Notes: generated from the letters alone by a model not told the origin. DNA of 64,000 nucleotides from Hydractinia symbiolongicarpus (GCF_029227915.1 NC_079880.1:16636001-16700000); one strand, 5' to 3'. Positions 38,568 to 49,363 are shown, counted from the stretch's first letter. Translations and numbers: made by a program.

Positions 38568-39731
38568 ATGGAGAACATTTTTAAATACAATCCCAATGCG
38601 ACCTATAAACCGAATGGTGGACAAGACCTTCAAATATTGGATGGGAAAGATTTATACAAACAAACGGTTGTTGTCTCTGGGGATGGTTCCTTTCCCGCAA
38701 GTCTTCCCAATATTTTTACTAATTACTTAATGGTTCAAAACGAACAACGTATGAAAATTTTGCAGAAACAACCATTTAAATTATGGCAAACCCAACTCAA
38801 TTTTGTCACTTGGTGTGCTTCAAGTGCTTGTGGAGTCACTTCTGAACACTTGAAAGAAGGTCGCCCTATGATTAGATCAGTATATCGTTTTCATGTCTAT
38901 TATCGCATTAGACGAATCATTAAGCGCTTGCAGACACCTCTACCTTTTGAAGATAGTTTTAATCAGTATGACAATCCTTATTTAAACGAAGAGTTTTTAA
39001 AAATCTGTAGTGAATATGGTGTCGATTCTAATCCTATAAAATACAGAGGTCAATATTTTTTCAGCTCGTATCAAAAAAGACGTAAAAACTATCCAACACC
39101 AGGTCTAAGTTATTTTACAGACGACTCTGTGACATGATGGATTGTGGAAAAATCTAACGGCTTTACAAAAATAGGTCTTGTAAAAATTTCAGACAGTGTT
39201 AGAGCAAATGCCTATCTTGTTCTTAGTTCGCAAGCCTCAGCTCGTTCTTCTATCTTAGGTAATAATTCAAGCGCATTGACAGCTCAAAGAGTTTTTATGA
39301 ACAACTTTGAAGACATTGTTAACCGTAGAGTTGATATTCAAGAGGACATTAAACGTTATCAGGATACCTTAAATTACGCTTCAAGCAAAGTTGATTATTC
39401 AGTTGGACAAGGTATTTATATGTTACCTAGTGACATGAATCTAAAAATTAAATCGGGGGTGTCTGGTTACAATAATAAAATACTCATATCTAATGAGAAC
39501 TTGAGCCTTGGAAGAAATAAAATGATTAATGTTATGCAGGAGCATCATATTTCAAACAAGGTGACTAGCTCCCCAACACAAACAAAAAATAAAAGTTCAC
39601 AAAAAGAAGTTCACCACATAGAACACCCAAAAGTGAGTCAAACAAATTCACTCTCATCTCACGAAGAAGAAAAAATTGCTTTGATTTTAGCGATATCAAC
39701 GGCTTTCGGCATATGGTATATGTTTCGATAA
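38568..39731 (+). pseudogene. Protein S, long helical protein with C-terminal anchor (C), one stop
   Basis: A single frame of 387 codons interrupted by TGA at 39135-39137. The N-terminal part reads NIFKYNPNATYKPNGGQDLQ and LYKQTVVVSGDGSFPASLPN, a centre with YRFHVYYRIRRIIKRL, then after the stop RANAYLVLSSQASARSSILG, TAQRVFMNNFEDIVNRRVDI, YASSKVDYSVGQGIYMLPSD and a polar linker ending in a hydrophobic helix (IALILAISTAFGIWYMF). The C-terminal half is homologous to 13170-13545 in element B. It is divergent from the minor capsid gene. A virion-associated role is inferred from context. Confidence 0.6.
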
Positions 39732-39762
39732 TAAAAGCAGTTTGGAGTAGATTAGATTGGAA

Positions 39763-40574
39763 TTAAATAGCAACAAGTTCATAAGGAATGACGTCAGATG
39801 GTTTAATTATATAACAAAAACTGCCTGTATGGGGGTATTTGAGAATTATCCATTCCTGAGGTGGGAATGGATTTTGTGTGAGTCGATCTATTAGGACTCC
39901 ACATATTCGCTCTTTAGACGTGTGATTGGCATAAATACAGTATATAATTGACATAAATCTCCATTCTTCACGATCAGTTCACACCCGCCTACAGCGTCAT
40001 CAGAATCCTCAACCATACTAAAAGCATCACACCGTATGTCGTGATGTAACCTAAGTTCTCTCGATATTAATTTTTTTGATAATCTTGTTTGTATACCGAG
40101 TTCATCCTTCTCAACAATTTGATATGATCTGATATCATTTCTTCCTCGCGTATTTAAGATGGGTATATCTACTATCAACCTATAACCTTCTTCTTCTTCG
40201 ATCCCACAAAGGCACTCTTCGACGTGCAGCCAACAAGCCTCACAGAGTCCTGCTGCGGCAAGGGCTTCGGGGAGCAATGGAAACCCGAGATCTTCCTCGT
40301 CAATTGCTTCGGGATCTTCGGCGTCAATGGCTTCGGGATCTTCGGTGACGAAGGTCCCGAGATCTTCGTCGTGCCTGATCCTCATTTTGAAAATGTCCTC
40401 CGGCTCGAGCGTATTACTTTTCAGCTCGGCTCGACACAGTGGGCAGACAGGTTTGTGTAGCTCTCTGACACAATTGATGTACAAGTCGTGACCACACTCA
40501 AGATCTACGTTGTCCAGGGGGTCAATTGCATCCAAACAGATTGGACACTCTGGCTTCTCTGTTTTGCGATCCAT
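39763..40574 (-). pseudogene. RING-finger protein (Polinton C), probable frameshift near its end
   Basis: The N-terminal RING (C3HC4) reads CPICLDAI, LECGHDLYINC and CPLCRAEL, with ligands in order within residues 10-50. An acidic repeat (EDPEAIDAEDPEAIDEED) follows, then a Cys pair region (LCEACWLHVEECLCG), then a beta-like C-terminus. The frame ends at 39891, but a second frame (39954-39763) continues plausibly, so a frameshift near 39950 is likely. RING proteins of DNA viruses act as E3 ubiquitin ligases; here the substrate is unknown. It is the outermost gene on the right arm. Confidence 0.7.
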
Positions 40575-40646
40575 CTTTTTTCATTCAAACTTTACTATTA
40601 TAGGTTACTACGATTACTCTCTTAAAGGTTTTTCTAAATTTTTATT

Positions 40647-40959
40647 CCATTATAAACACCTAGAGGAATAATATAACACGATATGAAGGAACATAGGGCT
40701 CAGGGGGATATGGGGAGGGGTGAGGGGAGATAGGACAACACGGTATCACATTACTTTTCAAATTAGCGTTAATTTGAAATTTCTTTTGCAGTGGTAAAAT
40801 AAAATCTCCGAATTCGGGTGACTACATTAATTGTCCTAACATGAGACGGAGATTTGAAGGGCTTCGAAGGTCGATTGTCCCGGGATGAATTTTAACGGGC
40901 ATTTGCGCTAAGATCATGAGGGATGAATTGCACTAACATCGACATTTTCCTATCTCTCT
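40647..40959. repeat. Right terminal inverted repeat of Polinton C
   Basis: The reverse complement of 23292-23614. It ends ...cctatctctct next to the acatc target duplication. Confidence 0.9.
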
Positions 40960-41078
40960 ACATCATCGTTTTCAGAACAAACATTGAAGAACACGACAGC
41001 AATTTAAAAGCCGTTCTAGATAGATTAACAGCTAAGGGTTTAACTTTAAACTTATAAAAATGTATTTTTGCGGAGAGA
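40960..41078 (+). pseudogene. Gypsy reverse transcriptase, continuation after Polinton C
   Basis: The target duplication acatc is followed by atcgttttc. Joined to the left flank this gives the RT catalytic box NITDDIIVF and continues RTNIEEHDSNLKAVLDRLTA then KGLTLNL, stop (TAA in place of Glu), KCIFCGEK. Similarity ends at about 41078. Confidence 0.9.
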
Positions 41079-41990
41079 AGCGGAGGGCGCGTCAGCGCCC
41101 GGAGCGTAGCGGAGCCCATTTCCTCATTAAATAAGCCAAATATAAAAGAAAAAGGAAGTACGGTGGAGAGTATATAGGATTTCTATACGATTTCCGCGCC
41201 TCGTCCCCCTATGCATCAAAAATATCCAAAATTCGGCCGTTTTTGAGTCAGTTTCCCAGCGATTTAATATGGTCATTCTTAATTACATTTTTTAGTAAGC
41301 GAGACAATATGTTTTTAGCACGGCGATGGAGTTTTTGTTGTTTTTTAACCAAGCGTAAATAGTGCTGTTTCCAGTTGAGATTAAGTTTGCCTACAATTTT
41401 TAGCCACGTGATACACATATTAATTAATATCACATGACTTTTTTCTCGGACACATAGCGCCTCAAACTCAAACTTTCGTTAATCTAAGCTATATCGCAAC
41501 TGACGGAAGGGCTTGTTCAAGAAAACGAAGAAAGGGTATGTTTTTAGCTAGCTAGTATATCACTATTCCTTTACATGTAATGAACTCTTTCTCATTCTCA
41601 CTCACACTTAAGGCTAGCTAGCATAAAACTACTGACTGAGCTGGCTGGCATAAAATGAAGCAATAGAACAAACATATAACATATACAGCTAGCATAAAAC
41701 TGGCTACAGAGCTAGCATAAATTTAACTAATTAGCTGGCATAAAATTAGCTAATTAGGCTAGCATAAAATTATCTACATAGCTAGCATAGAAAAATTCTT
41801 TTGGACAGATTTTCAATGAGATAGGCCACCTAGCTTATACTTATGACACAGTATATAAGTGATATAATTCTACTCTGATTAGGAATGTCCCATTACATAG
41901 CTTGTTCTAGCGACAATCCACAATCGTCCAATTTTAGACCAAAGTTCAAGGGCAAAAAATGTTTAGCGAAATCAGCAAAAGTACATACCT
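41079..41990. repeat. Non-coding DNA with dispersed agctagcataaaa words
   Basis: 41080-41120 has a GC-rich gggcgc/gcgccc inverted motif of unknown origin. From about 41600 to 41800 the word gctagcataaaa (or gctggcataaaa) recurs at least eight times at irregular spacing. No gene is supported. Confidence 0.5.
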
Positions 41991-42030
41991 ATATATAATT
42001 CTACAGATACTTCCCTTCCCACTTACGAGG

Positions 42031-42991
42031 TCAAGTTGGGAACTTTATAACATTCTTGGGCTTAAAGACTCTGATGTTGATCTTGAAGTGCTTGGCGATA
42101 CAATTGAAGTCCACCAGCTTCGTAGGGCGCACATCTTCACGCTTTAGCTTGGGGTCCTTGTAGTACTCACGTGCCAGGGCGAGGGATTCTTGTGTGGTGC
42201 ACTTTTCACGCTTGCGCTCTCCTCTGTAGTGCACGGTTAGGCATCTCCAAAAGCACAGGCTGTCGGTTCTTTCATCTTCCTTGTCAAAGCCGTAGATTCA
42301 CCTTTTGCCGCGCAACCAGTCCGGAAGAGGCCCACATCCAAGTAAAGGCTCCCTCGTAGAGATTAGCTTGATCTACACGTGCTTGAAAACAATTTTGTCG
42401 TCTCGATGATTCTGTCGGGTGGTAGATAGGCCTTGGTCCAAAACTCTGCATCTTCCAGATCCAAACGCTTCATCTCGCGTTGCTCTATGAAGGCTTCGAT
42501 TTCTGCAATGCTCGATAATGACTTGGCGCTCTTGGACTTGTGGTAATCAGACACGTCACCACCACCTTTGTGAATATCACAGTTGAAACTGTAGACTACC
42601 GTGACTCTCATATCGATATGAGACGTGATTTTTTGCATGATTGCATCTGTCAGGGGTTGAATCGCCATGTCTTCACGATTTCCGCCTTCTAGCATTTGCG
42701 TGTCATGTTCATCGAATATGTGCTGAATATCTTCGACACCTCTGGTTGGTTTCTCTCTTGCGGGAACAGGTGCTTCATGTCCTCAACTCCACGGTAATCC
42801 TCTTGTGCTTCTTGTTCCACAACATCGTGAAGCGTTGTTGTTGATGAAGTTTGTTCTTTCGCCTTGTTATAATAAAAAGTAACGGTATCCCTCACACTCT
42901 TCAATTGATCGGTAAGGGCGTCGCGGGTTGCTGCTACTGGTGCTGATATGGTGTCATATATTTTGCTAATAGCATTCCTAAGTCAGCTCAT
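42031..42991 (-). pseudogene. PolB N-terminal extension (element D), broken
   Basis: From the ATG at 42989-42991 (third codon now TGA) the leader reads NAISKIYDTISAPVAATRDA and continues with TLHDVVEQEA, a motif shared with the element A leader (TLHDEVEKEA). After frameshifts near 42690 and 42360 it contains DSLCFWRCLTVHYRGER and VDFNCIAKHFKINIRVF. The Cys-containing LCFWRC segment recalls an OTU-like N-terminal motif seen in some Polinton polymerases. The exonuclease and polymerase domains are absent. Similarity level suggests a lineage closer to A than to C. Confidence 0.5.
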
Positions 42992-43034
42992 ACTGTTTTA
43001 TTATAGGTACGGCTCAATCAAAAAAGGCGGTCTT

Positions 43035-43065
43035 GTTTGAGTATGGGACTTTCCCCTACTCAAAC
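43035..43065 (-). terminator. Stem-loop overlapping the stop of SAP-like gene (D)
   Basis: An outer 9-bp perfect stem and an inner stem of about 4 bp. The TGA stop (43060-43062) lies inside the stem. Confidence 0.55.
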
Positions 43066-43446
43066 ATGTAATTTCCTGATTTGCGCATCACTCATTTTAT
43101 TGTTCTCTTTCCATTTAATTATAACGTTAAGAACATCCTTGGGATCCATTTGTATCCGCTTACCATTGTTGTCAATGTGATACATCTTGGGTGCAGCCTT
43201 TTCAGGATTATTAATTCTCCATCTGGCGGCAGCTTTTAATGCTCTTTCTCTCGCTACCGGGTGCACCAAAAGGGTTGTGCGGTAAGGGTTATGGTAACGA
43301 TTCAACATTTCAATCATTTTAGCTTTCCGCATGTGATTTATGTATCCCATTGCACAAATCCGACAAAGCTTTGTTAGCTCCTTTACCGTAAGTTTGTCAC
43401 ACGCTCCGACCTTCTCGCTGTCTGAAAATTCTTCGGAAGAGCTCAT
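43060..43446 (-). CDS. SAP-like protein (element D)
   Basis: 128 residues, intact. An N-terminal acidic start (SSSEEFSDSEKVGACDKL) precedes a SAP-like LTVKELTKLCRICAMGYINH MRKAKMIEML helix pair, then a basic region (RERALKAAARWRINNPEKAA) and a charged end. It parallels the SAP-like genes upstream of PolB in A and C. Probable DNA binding, inferred. Confidence 0.55.
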   Translation of the reverse strand: MSSSEEFSDSEKVGACDKLTVKELTKLCRICAMGYINHMRKAKMIEMLNRYHNPYRTTLLVHPVARERALKAAARWRINNPEKAAPKMYHIDNNGKRIQMDPKDVLNVIIKWKENNKMSDAQIRKLHV

Positions 43447-45430
43447 TTTCTCTTACAAGCTTTAACTATGGCAGGATCTTCTCACAGGTCCCAACCGGCA
43501 TTTTATAGACAACCCTTTGAATATGGGGGATACCCTATACTGCATTGCGCATGCTCTGAATTTTGTTGATGTCTGCAGTATTACTAATAGCGTGTGCGCA
43601 TGTCCAAGAATTATCGGGTTCTCTGGATGCTATCGGATTAATTTCATTTTTTGATCAAGAATAAAAAAATTGCTCGTATGGAGGCATAAGATATTGTTAA
43701 TCACATAAAATTACCTTTCCAGTGATGCCAAATATGCTTTAAATCTGGAATTAATTCCGGGTAACACCGTTTTTAAGCCTAATTCGCCCATCCTACATTG
43801 CTTACCCGCAAAAGTTAATGCCGTCAAGGTTCTTAACAAAAAGTGTAGATGATGTGACATTATGGACGTATGTGAAAAAAGTAAGATTGATTAGAAAATA
43901 TGATTTTATTTTTATTCTATCCTCTCAACGAAATAGACAAGGGATTTTCGCGAACCTGTAGTTTAGCACTAATAGATTATACTATATGTAAATTGGTTTC
44001 AGATGACCTTCAAGTTAAAAACTCTAGAATATGATTACCTCATTGAAATCTATATACAGTTTACGACGTCATGTGTGAGGAATAAATTTTTAAACTAAAC
44101 CTGAATGATTCTATATAACCACAACTAGTAAAACGAACACTTTCCATCGCGGATACCTTATAACTCAGAATAATATTAGCCTACAAAATGCAAACACACT
44201 TATTGTTCCAAGGCTTATCTTACATCATCCGATTTCCATCTGGCGAGAGTTTTTTCAAAAGCATTTAATTTTTTTTGTGTCCTGGAACGAAGTAGACGCG
44301 AAAGTTTGAGTCGCGAAAATATGCACACAAAAAAAACGTTATAATGCGAATATTTGCGATTTTTTTCTGCTTGTAATAAAATTCGTTGGTACATTTTAGT
44401 GACCAATTAATAAAATTAACAGACCAGATTTAAGACACCATGTTTGTTTTAGAGATGAATAAATTTAAATCTTGCATATGAACGAACGTTCCTTGAATAT
44501 GTATGATAATTCTTGAATATGAACCATAATTCCTTGCATATGAATGAATATTCCTTGAATATGAACCTCATTGAATTTTGCACCATTTGAACAACCATTC
44601 TTGCGGTCGGAATGTTCTCCTTCGTTGCTCTCCGATGGGGTACAAAGTGGACTTTTCACGGTCAAACCTTCACAGTAGCAACCTTACTTAAACAGAATTT
44701 ACAAGCAAATAATAAAATAATAAAAAAAAAAAAATGTACACCGGCGGCCTATCGGTATAAAAACAGAGCCAACAAGTGTTGTATATTACTTATGAAGGGT
44801 TAAAAAAAAAAAAAAAAACAGGAAAAAAAAATTTACAAGCAAAACGGCGTTAAAATGTCGCAAAATGGGGCAAAATTTAAGCAGTATCTAAAACATATTA
44901 AAGATTTGACTAAAAAAAAAAGAATTACTTGAAAAATCCAGTATTGTAGTTATGAAGGCTTCACCACAAAAACATGATTACGGCATTTGTACACCATTTC
45001 ATAATGGCTGCTTAACCTGAATACTGGCCCGTGATTGGTTCAACCAGTGTTATGACGCGAATCCGACCGCAAGAATACCCGCTCATTGTTCGATCCTGGA
45101 AATCCAGCTTTAAATTTTTTTAAATCTGCCCCATGGCAAACCCCAAATTAAAATCAACCAATAAGCACAAAGTCGGTCTGGTCACATGTTACTCTCTTAA
45201 AAAATATAAAAATTAATTAAAATAGTTCGGGTAAGTGAGGCCTTGCGTTGAAAACAAGGGATTTTCTGATATTGAACCAATCAACAAGCGCGGTCAGTCT
45301 GACCGCAGAAAAATTCTAAAAATATACATTTCAAAAAGAATCATATCATTACATTGAAAAAACCACATATAGAAACGGGAGACATTAAGCGTGGAAAGAT
45401 AACACTAAACATTTAAAGGTTAACACTACA
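43447..45430. other. AT-rich intergenic DNA with short repeats
   Basis: No gene is supported. At 44475-44575 the phrase ttccttgaatatgaacc and variants (ttccttgcatatgaa) recur four or five times in tandem. Poly-A tracts at 44725-44745 and 44800-44840 may mark retroposed ends. Short gaccgcaag words near 44600 and 45062 suggest an inverted or dispersed repeat. Confidence 0.4.
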
Positions 45431-45457
45431 GTTCTAGAAATAATCAGGATTGAGCTA

Positions 45458-48142
45458 TCAGAGAGCATCTGCTTCTCTTTGCACTAGTTCGATATCGGGC
45501 ATCTCCATAAATCTCCTCTTTTTGTGCGCGCGTGATCCGCGGATGGACAGAATCATCGATCTTAGCAGACTGTAATTAACTCTTGTTCGTATATAACTAA
45601 CAGTTGCACTAAATTTGTTGTTCTTCTTTAGCGACATATGCTCTGCTAACTTGGCGTAAAATCTGCGACACTCTCGTCTCATTCCTCCAGTAGCGCTAAA
45701 AACAAGTGGTGTAAACGAACCATTTTCAGTTTGTATGATTCTATCATTATATGCTCTTTTCTTCGACTTTTTGTTCGTGTCATACGCTTTTTCCATAGAA
45801 ATGTTGCTATAACATCGAGCTTGTGGGTTGAATACCCTTACATCGAAATACGCTCTATGTCCATAGCACCAAAAATCTCTGGCTGCAATGTCAACACGCG
45901 CCTCGTCTTGTTGACTGTTGGATGTAAAACGCTCACCCGTTAATGGTTCCAGACATGGCTCTGTTTCAACGTCTTTGCACACTTCAGACAATAGCTGAGC
46001 TGTAATATCCCTTAATTTGTTGTGTCGCCTTGCAACGAATCCTCCAGTATGACAACTCAGTGCATGCTGCATAGTAAATGGTGCACCGCATGCACATCGT
46101 TCCGGCAATCTGGTAAGTGGTAGGCTGTATCGCAAGCGAATAGCATCACAGAACGATCTTTTATCTAATGTAAAACCATATTTTTCTAACGGGAGGACTG
46201 TCAACCAGTTGTATGCACCGCTTTCTGTTGAACAATCAAGTGTACGCATTTGCGATTCGTTTACGGACATGGCTTTTACGGCTCTTAACTGTTCTTCATT
46301 TCGTTTTTTTTTATCGACTTGAGTCTGACTCTTGACTTTTCGCGTTTCATCTTCTTTGTTACGCTTGACTTCTTGTTGTTCAAACACATCGTTGGAAGCC
46401 GCTTTTGTAGCTTTTCTGGAGTTGTTGTATTCTATTTTGCAGAGTGAAATAGGATTGATAACACCAATACCACCATACTTCGGAGGTAGAGACAACAACA
46501 ATCGTTTGGGATCGTTGCAAATGTGTCCTTTTATCAGTACTGCAAGGAAAATTGTCCTGATGCAATCTTCTAGCGGCTGAAGTAAGGACTAAATTTCAGA
46601 AACAGTTCTCATGATGTAGGGTGTATCTTCCACGTAGGAAGATACACCTACATCATGAGAACCTACACCATGTGTGAATGCACATAACGCTGATTGTGGG
46701 TCCACTCTTGCAATCCTTGAAAGAACTTTAATTTCTGCAACCCATTCTTCAACTTTTTGCTTGACAAAATTGTTTTTGAATATTTGCGTACCAATGGTTG
46801 CCCCGAGATGTTTACTACCTTCTTTGATGATTTTTATTCCTATATCTTTGAAGATAATTCCCGCAGATTCTAAGTGCTTCTCCTTTACAATAATCCACGT
46901 CTTGTTCTCATTAACATAATAACCAATCGATGGATCATGTAGAACCAGCAGATCCCACCATTGACGTAATTCTTTCAGCTTCCCAGCCCCAGTTAGATCG
47001 TCAGCGTAGGCCATCTGCTTTGTCGTATTTGAAGAATCTGAAGAATGTGATGTGTAGAGAAATGAGCTGTTTATCGTTGACATCAATGGTGTGATTCCAA
47101 GAGCGTATACAGCCATGGCAATTGGGTCGCCCTGCGTTGTCCCTTCTTTAGATAAGATTTCTGCTCCACCAAGCACATAAATTCTAGCAGGTCTGCTGTA
47201 GCAGTATGAGACGTAGGTAGCAATCGTTGGACAAATGATTTTAATGTTATGAATCATCACAGATCTATTGAGTGAGTTAAAAGCATTCTTGGCATCAATC
47301 TGTAAGACTCCTTCACAATCGTCACTGTTGAAGATGTCATTCATAGCATGAACAGCAATTTCACAGCCAGATTTTTGATCTGCACACAACTGCAATTTAC
47401 CAGCTGCTTCTTTAGGACATCCTTCTTTAGGACAGCCATAACACATTTCCCCATTATTCTCCTTAAGACTTCACCAATTCCAATAGGTCTCAGTCCTGGA
47501 CATTTATCTAATGGTATTAACCTACAGGACATTAGAGCTTCTATAGTCGCACATTGATTTACCTTCTCCATTTCGATCATACATAATTGCTTTAACATTT
47601 GTGCAACTGCTCTTCTCAGGTCACTGCCAGTATCACCATAGATATTTGAACCAAGAATTCGCCTCCATTCATCCGCATCAACTCCGGAGGTTCCGCAAGC
47701 CCCTTTCGTTCCAGCTGCACATTTCTTTACCAATTCGGGTGTTATTTCATCAAAAACGATTTCGTGCACATATTTTACTGGTCCTTTAAGTAATAAATTC
47801 TCATTCTTTGGTCTTGGCTTGGGGTGCTTTGTACGACGTCGTATTAGGTTGCCGTGCAATAGCTTCATTTGTAACGGTCATTTTTAGCTTGTCCGCTGAT
47901 GTTTTATTTAACGGTACTTCTTTTCCAGCAGAAATGCATTTATTTTTGTGTTGTTTTAAACCACCGGCGCTCTTTGTAACCTTTCTGCAGGAACAAATGT
48001 GGATTTCTGCTTTAGGAGGTTCGGGATTTTGTTCTATCCTAGTCTGGGATAACGGTAAAACATTCTTCGTAGTATCATAGCTTCGTGGCCCATAGTTTGG
48101 ATCAGCTCTGAAGAAGGAAATTTTGCTTCCAGTATCTGCCAC
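45458..48142 (-). pseudogene. Non-LTR retrotransposon with C-terminal restriction-like nuclease
   Basis: From 48142 downward: an N-terminal C2H2-like finger (CSCRKVTKSAGGLKQHKNKC); RT with CRLIPLDKCPGLRPIGIGEV, LQIDAKNAFNSLNRSVMIHN, EGTTQGDPIAMAVYALGITP and catalytic MAYADDLTGAG; then the CCHC-type RCACGAPFTMQHALSCHTGG...RHN. The C-terminal nuclease-like block has ARVDIAARDFW and AYFDVRVFNP (PD-(D/E)XK pattern), then SFTPLVFSATGGMRRECRRF. The architecture fits the restriction-like-endonuclease group (R2/NeSL/Hero-like); the clade is unresolved. Frameshifts lie near 47810 and 47440, a stop at 46589 and a fold-back at 46605-46662. Confidence 0.75.
46605..46662. repeat. 58-bp fold-back inverted duplication in the retrotransposon
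   Basis: Arms of 27 and 26 bp with one 1-bp indel and a 5-nt loop (46632-46636). It replaces part of the RT thumb region. Confidence 0.9.
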
Positions 48143-48494
48143 AGTTGAAATCTCCTTATCGTTGTTATTATTCGTTGTGTTGTCCGAAACGTTTAATCTG
48201 AATGCAGGATTCAGCCTGCGACAAAATGTTTTTTGCCATAAGAACCATAACAGGTTCGTGGAATGGAAAATAAAGTAGTATTGTAAATTTCTTAAGAAGA
48301 TATCCTTGTGAAGAAGATTTAACTGTCTGTCGTCGTTGAAAAATTGCGTCCTTGTTGCTTCAACAAACTTGCAAACGGTTGCAAAAACTTTTCAAATTTC
48401 TTCTTATGTTAAGACGTCCGCCATCTTTAACGGTCAGCATGCGAAATCGTTGAGACCCAGCGTAAAATTATGTTCAGTCCCCTGGCTATTCAAA
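48143..48494 (+). promoter_or_regulatory. 5' flank and probable 5' UTR/promoter of the PTDSS1 gene
   Basis: No coding region is supported. It sits between the truncated retrotransposon and the start codon at 48495. I see no clear TATA box in the last 100 bp; the transcription start is not determinable by eye. Confidence 0.35.
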
Positions 48495-48715
48495 ATGGCG
48501 TTCTCCGCAGACGAGTTGCACGAGTTGCAGAAAATTGGAAAAAGGAAAAGAACTTCAAGCCTTGGTTCCTTTACAACATCATGTGACGAACATGAAGAAC
48601 TTGACCCAGGTGAACAAAGAGTTGAAGATGTCACCATCCAATTTTTTTACAAGCCAAGGACTATGACTCTACTCTGTGGAATACTAATTTTTATGTTGTA
48701 TTTTGCATTTGCCAG
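48495..48715 (+). CDS. PTDSS1: Phosphatidylserine synthase 1, first coding exon (host gene)
   Basis: ATG at 48495 (context aaaATGG), then MAFSADELHELQKIGKRKRT, a Ser/Glu-rich stretch, and ERVED-type RVEDVTIQFFYKPRTMTLL followed by a first transmembrane helix (GILIFMLYFAFAR). The VED(I/V)TI.FFY.P.T.TLL...YFAF.R signature is the conserved N-terminus of animal phosphatidylserine synthase 1, an endoplasmic-reticulum enzyme that swaps the head group of phosphatidylcholine for serine. The exon ends at 48715 (gccag) followed by GTAGGT, a good splice donor, in the same phase as the conserved Arg codon. The next exon (starting after FAFTR in vertebrates) is not found in the window, so intron 1 probably exceeds 15 kb. 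This is the only clear host gene. Confidence 0.75.
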
Positions 48716-49189
48716 GTAGGTACACTAGTTAGTTAGCTACCTACAATGTTCCTCAATTGCATGGACATGGTAAAAAATTTGGAACAAGTGCACTGAATTA
48801 CTATAGCTAGCTACACCTCTTCACAGTTTAAGTTGTTCGCTCATTTTCTGTATTGAAATCAATTTAGAAAGTGTTGCGGAGGTTGCCAAGGCCGTCATCA
48901 AAAATATGTTGTGTTCGCCTCCTCCGACCGAATCACTTTTGGTAATAAAAACCCGAGTTGGTAAGTCAGGAAAAAATTTCGCGAGATATTTTTCAAAAAG
49001 AAAATTTTTTCACCAGAACTAATTTATGCAAAATTGACAAAAACTCGCGAAAATTAATTTCCGTAAAAATTACTTCCTGTAGGGCACTCCCGTGGCTACT
49101 GACAGTTTACAGGGCGGCAAAAAATGGTCTACAAACGATGTCGAGTGGCGCTATGTCTTCACAGCTGTTTCGGAGCGGACAAAAATGCT
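48716..49189 (+). other. Start of PTDSS1 intron 1
   Basis: Begins with the GTAGGTAC donor. AT-rich with no gene. From here to the window end everything is interpreted as intronic repeats or the neighbouring intergenic region. Confidence 0.4.
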
Positions 49190-49363
49190 ACGAAAAAATA
49201 ATTCGATTTACCCTCTCAGTTAAAACAGGATATCTCAAAAACAAAATAAGATTTTTATATTGTGTAAAAAGAAAAATAATCTTAGATAAATTGTCCATAT
49301 TATTAAAAGAAAATTTTTTTTGGACACCTGTCCGAAATTGGTAAATTTAGGCCAAAATGTCTA
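49190..49363 (+). repeat. Interspersed repeat, left part (pogo insertion target)
   Basis: Similar to 56325-56490 (shared phrases ggttaaaacaggatatct, aataagatttttaaattctg-like, gataaattgtccat, tggacacct). It continues at 52621-52720 after the pogo-like element, matching 56491-56560 (atgtcttccac...ctggaataaagtgaagaaaac). The family is unknown. Confidence 0.75.

Larger units (their letters stand above)
23292..40959. mobile_element. Polinton/Maverick C, 17.7 kb, with TIRs and target duplication
   Basis: Terminal inverted repeats of about 315 bp start 5'-AGAGA..., the AG start usual for Polintons. Target duplication acatc (23287-23291 and 40960-40964; possibly 6 bp with one change). It contains PolB, SAP-like protein, integrase, ATPase, major and minor capsid proteins, S, U, V, W, X, Y, a RING protein and three unknowns. 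AT-rich, and less decayed than A and B but still multiply disabled. A non-LTR retrotransposon sits within its capsid gene. Confidence 0.95.
18741..41078 (+). mobile_element. Ty3/gypsy element split by IS3EU and Polinton C insertions
   Basis: Three collinear segments: 18741-19989 (gag, CCHC zinc knuckle, protease), 22767-23291 (RT start) and 40960-41078 (RT after the catalytic box). The reading frame resumes across both insertions once one copy of each target duplication is removed, which proves the three pieces were one gene. The 5' end is truncated in gag and the 3' end is truncated about 120 bp after the RT box. No LTRs are seen. Confidence 0.9.
41990..43446 (-). mobile_element. Polinton remnant D, SAP-like gene and PolB N-terminus only
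   Basis: The order SAP-like gene then PolB leader matches elements A and C. Only the first roughly 330 codons of PolB remain; beyond about 42000 the sequence is unrelated. Confidence 0.6.
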
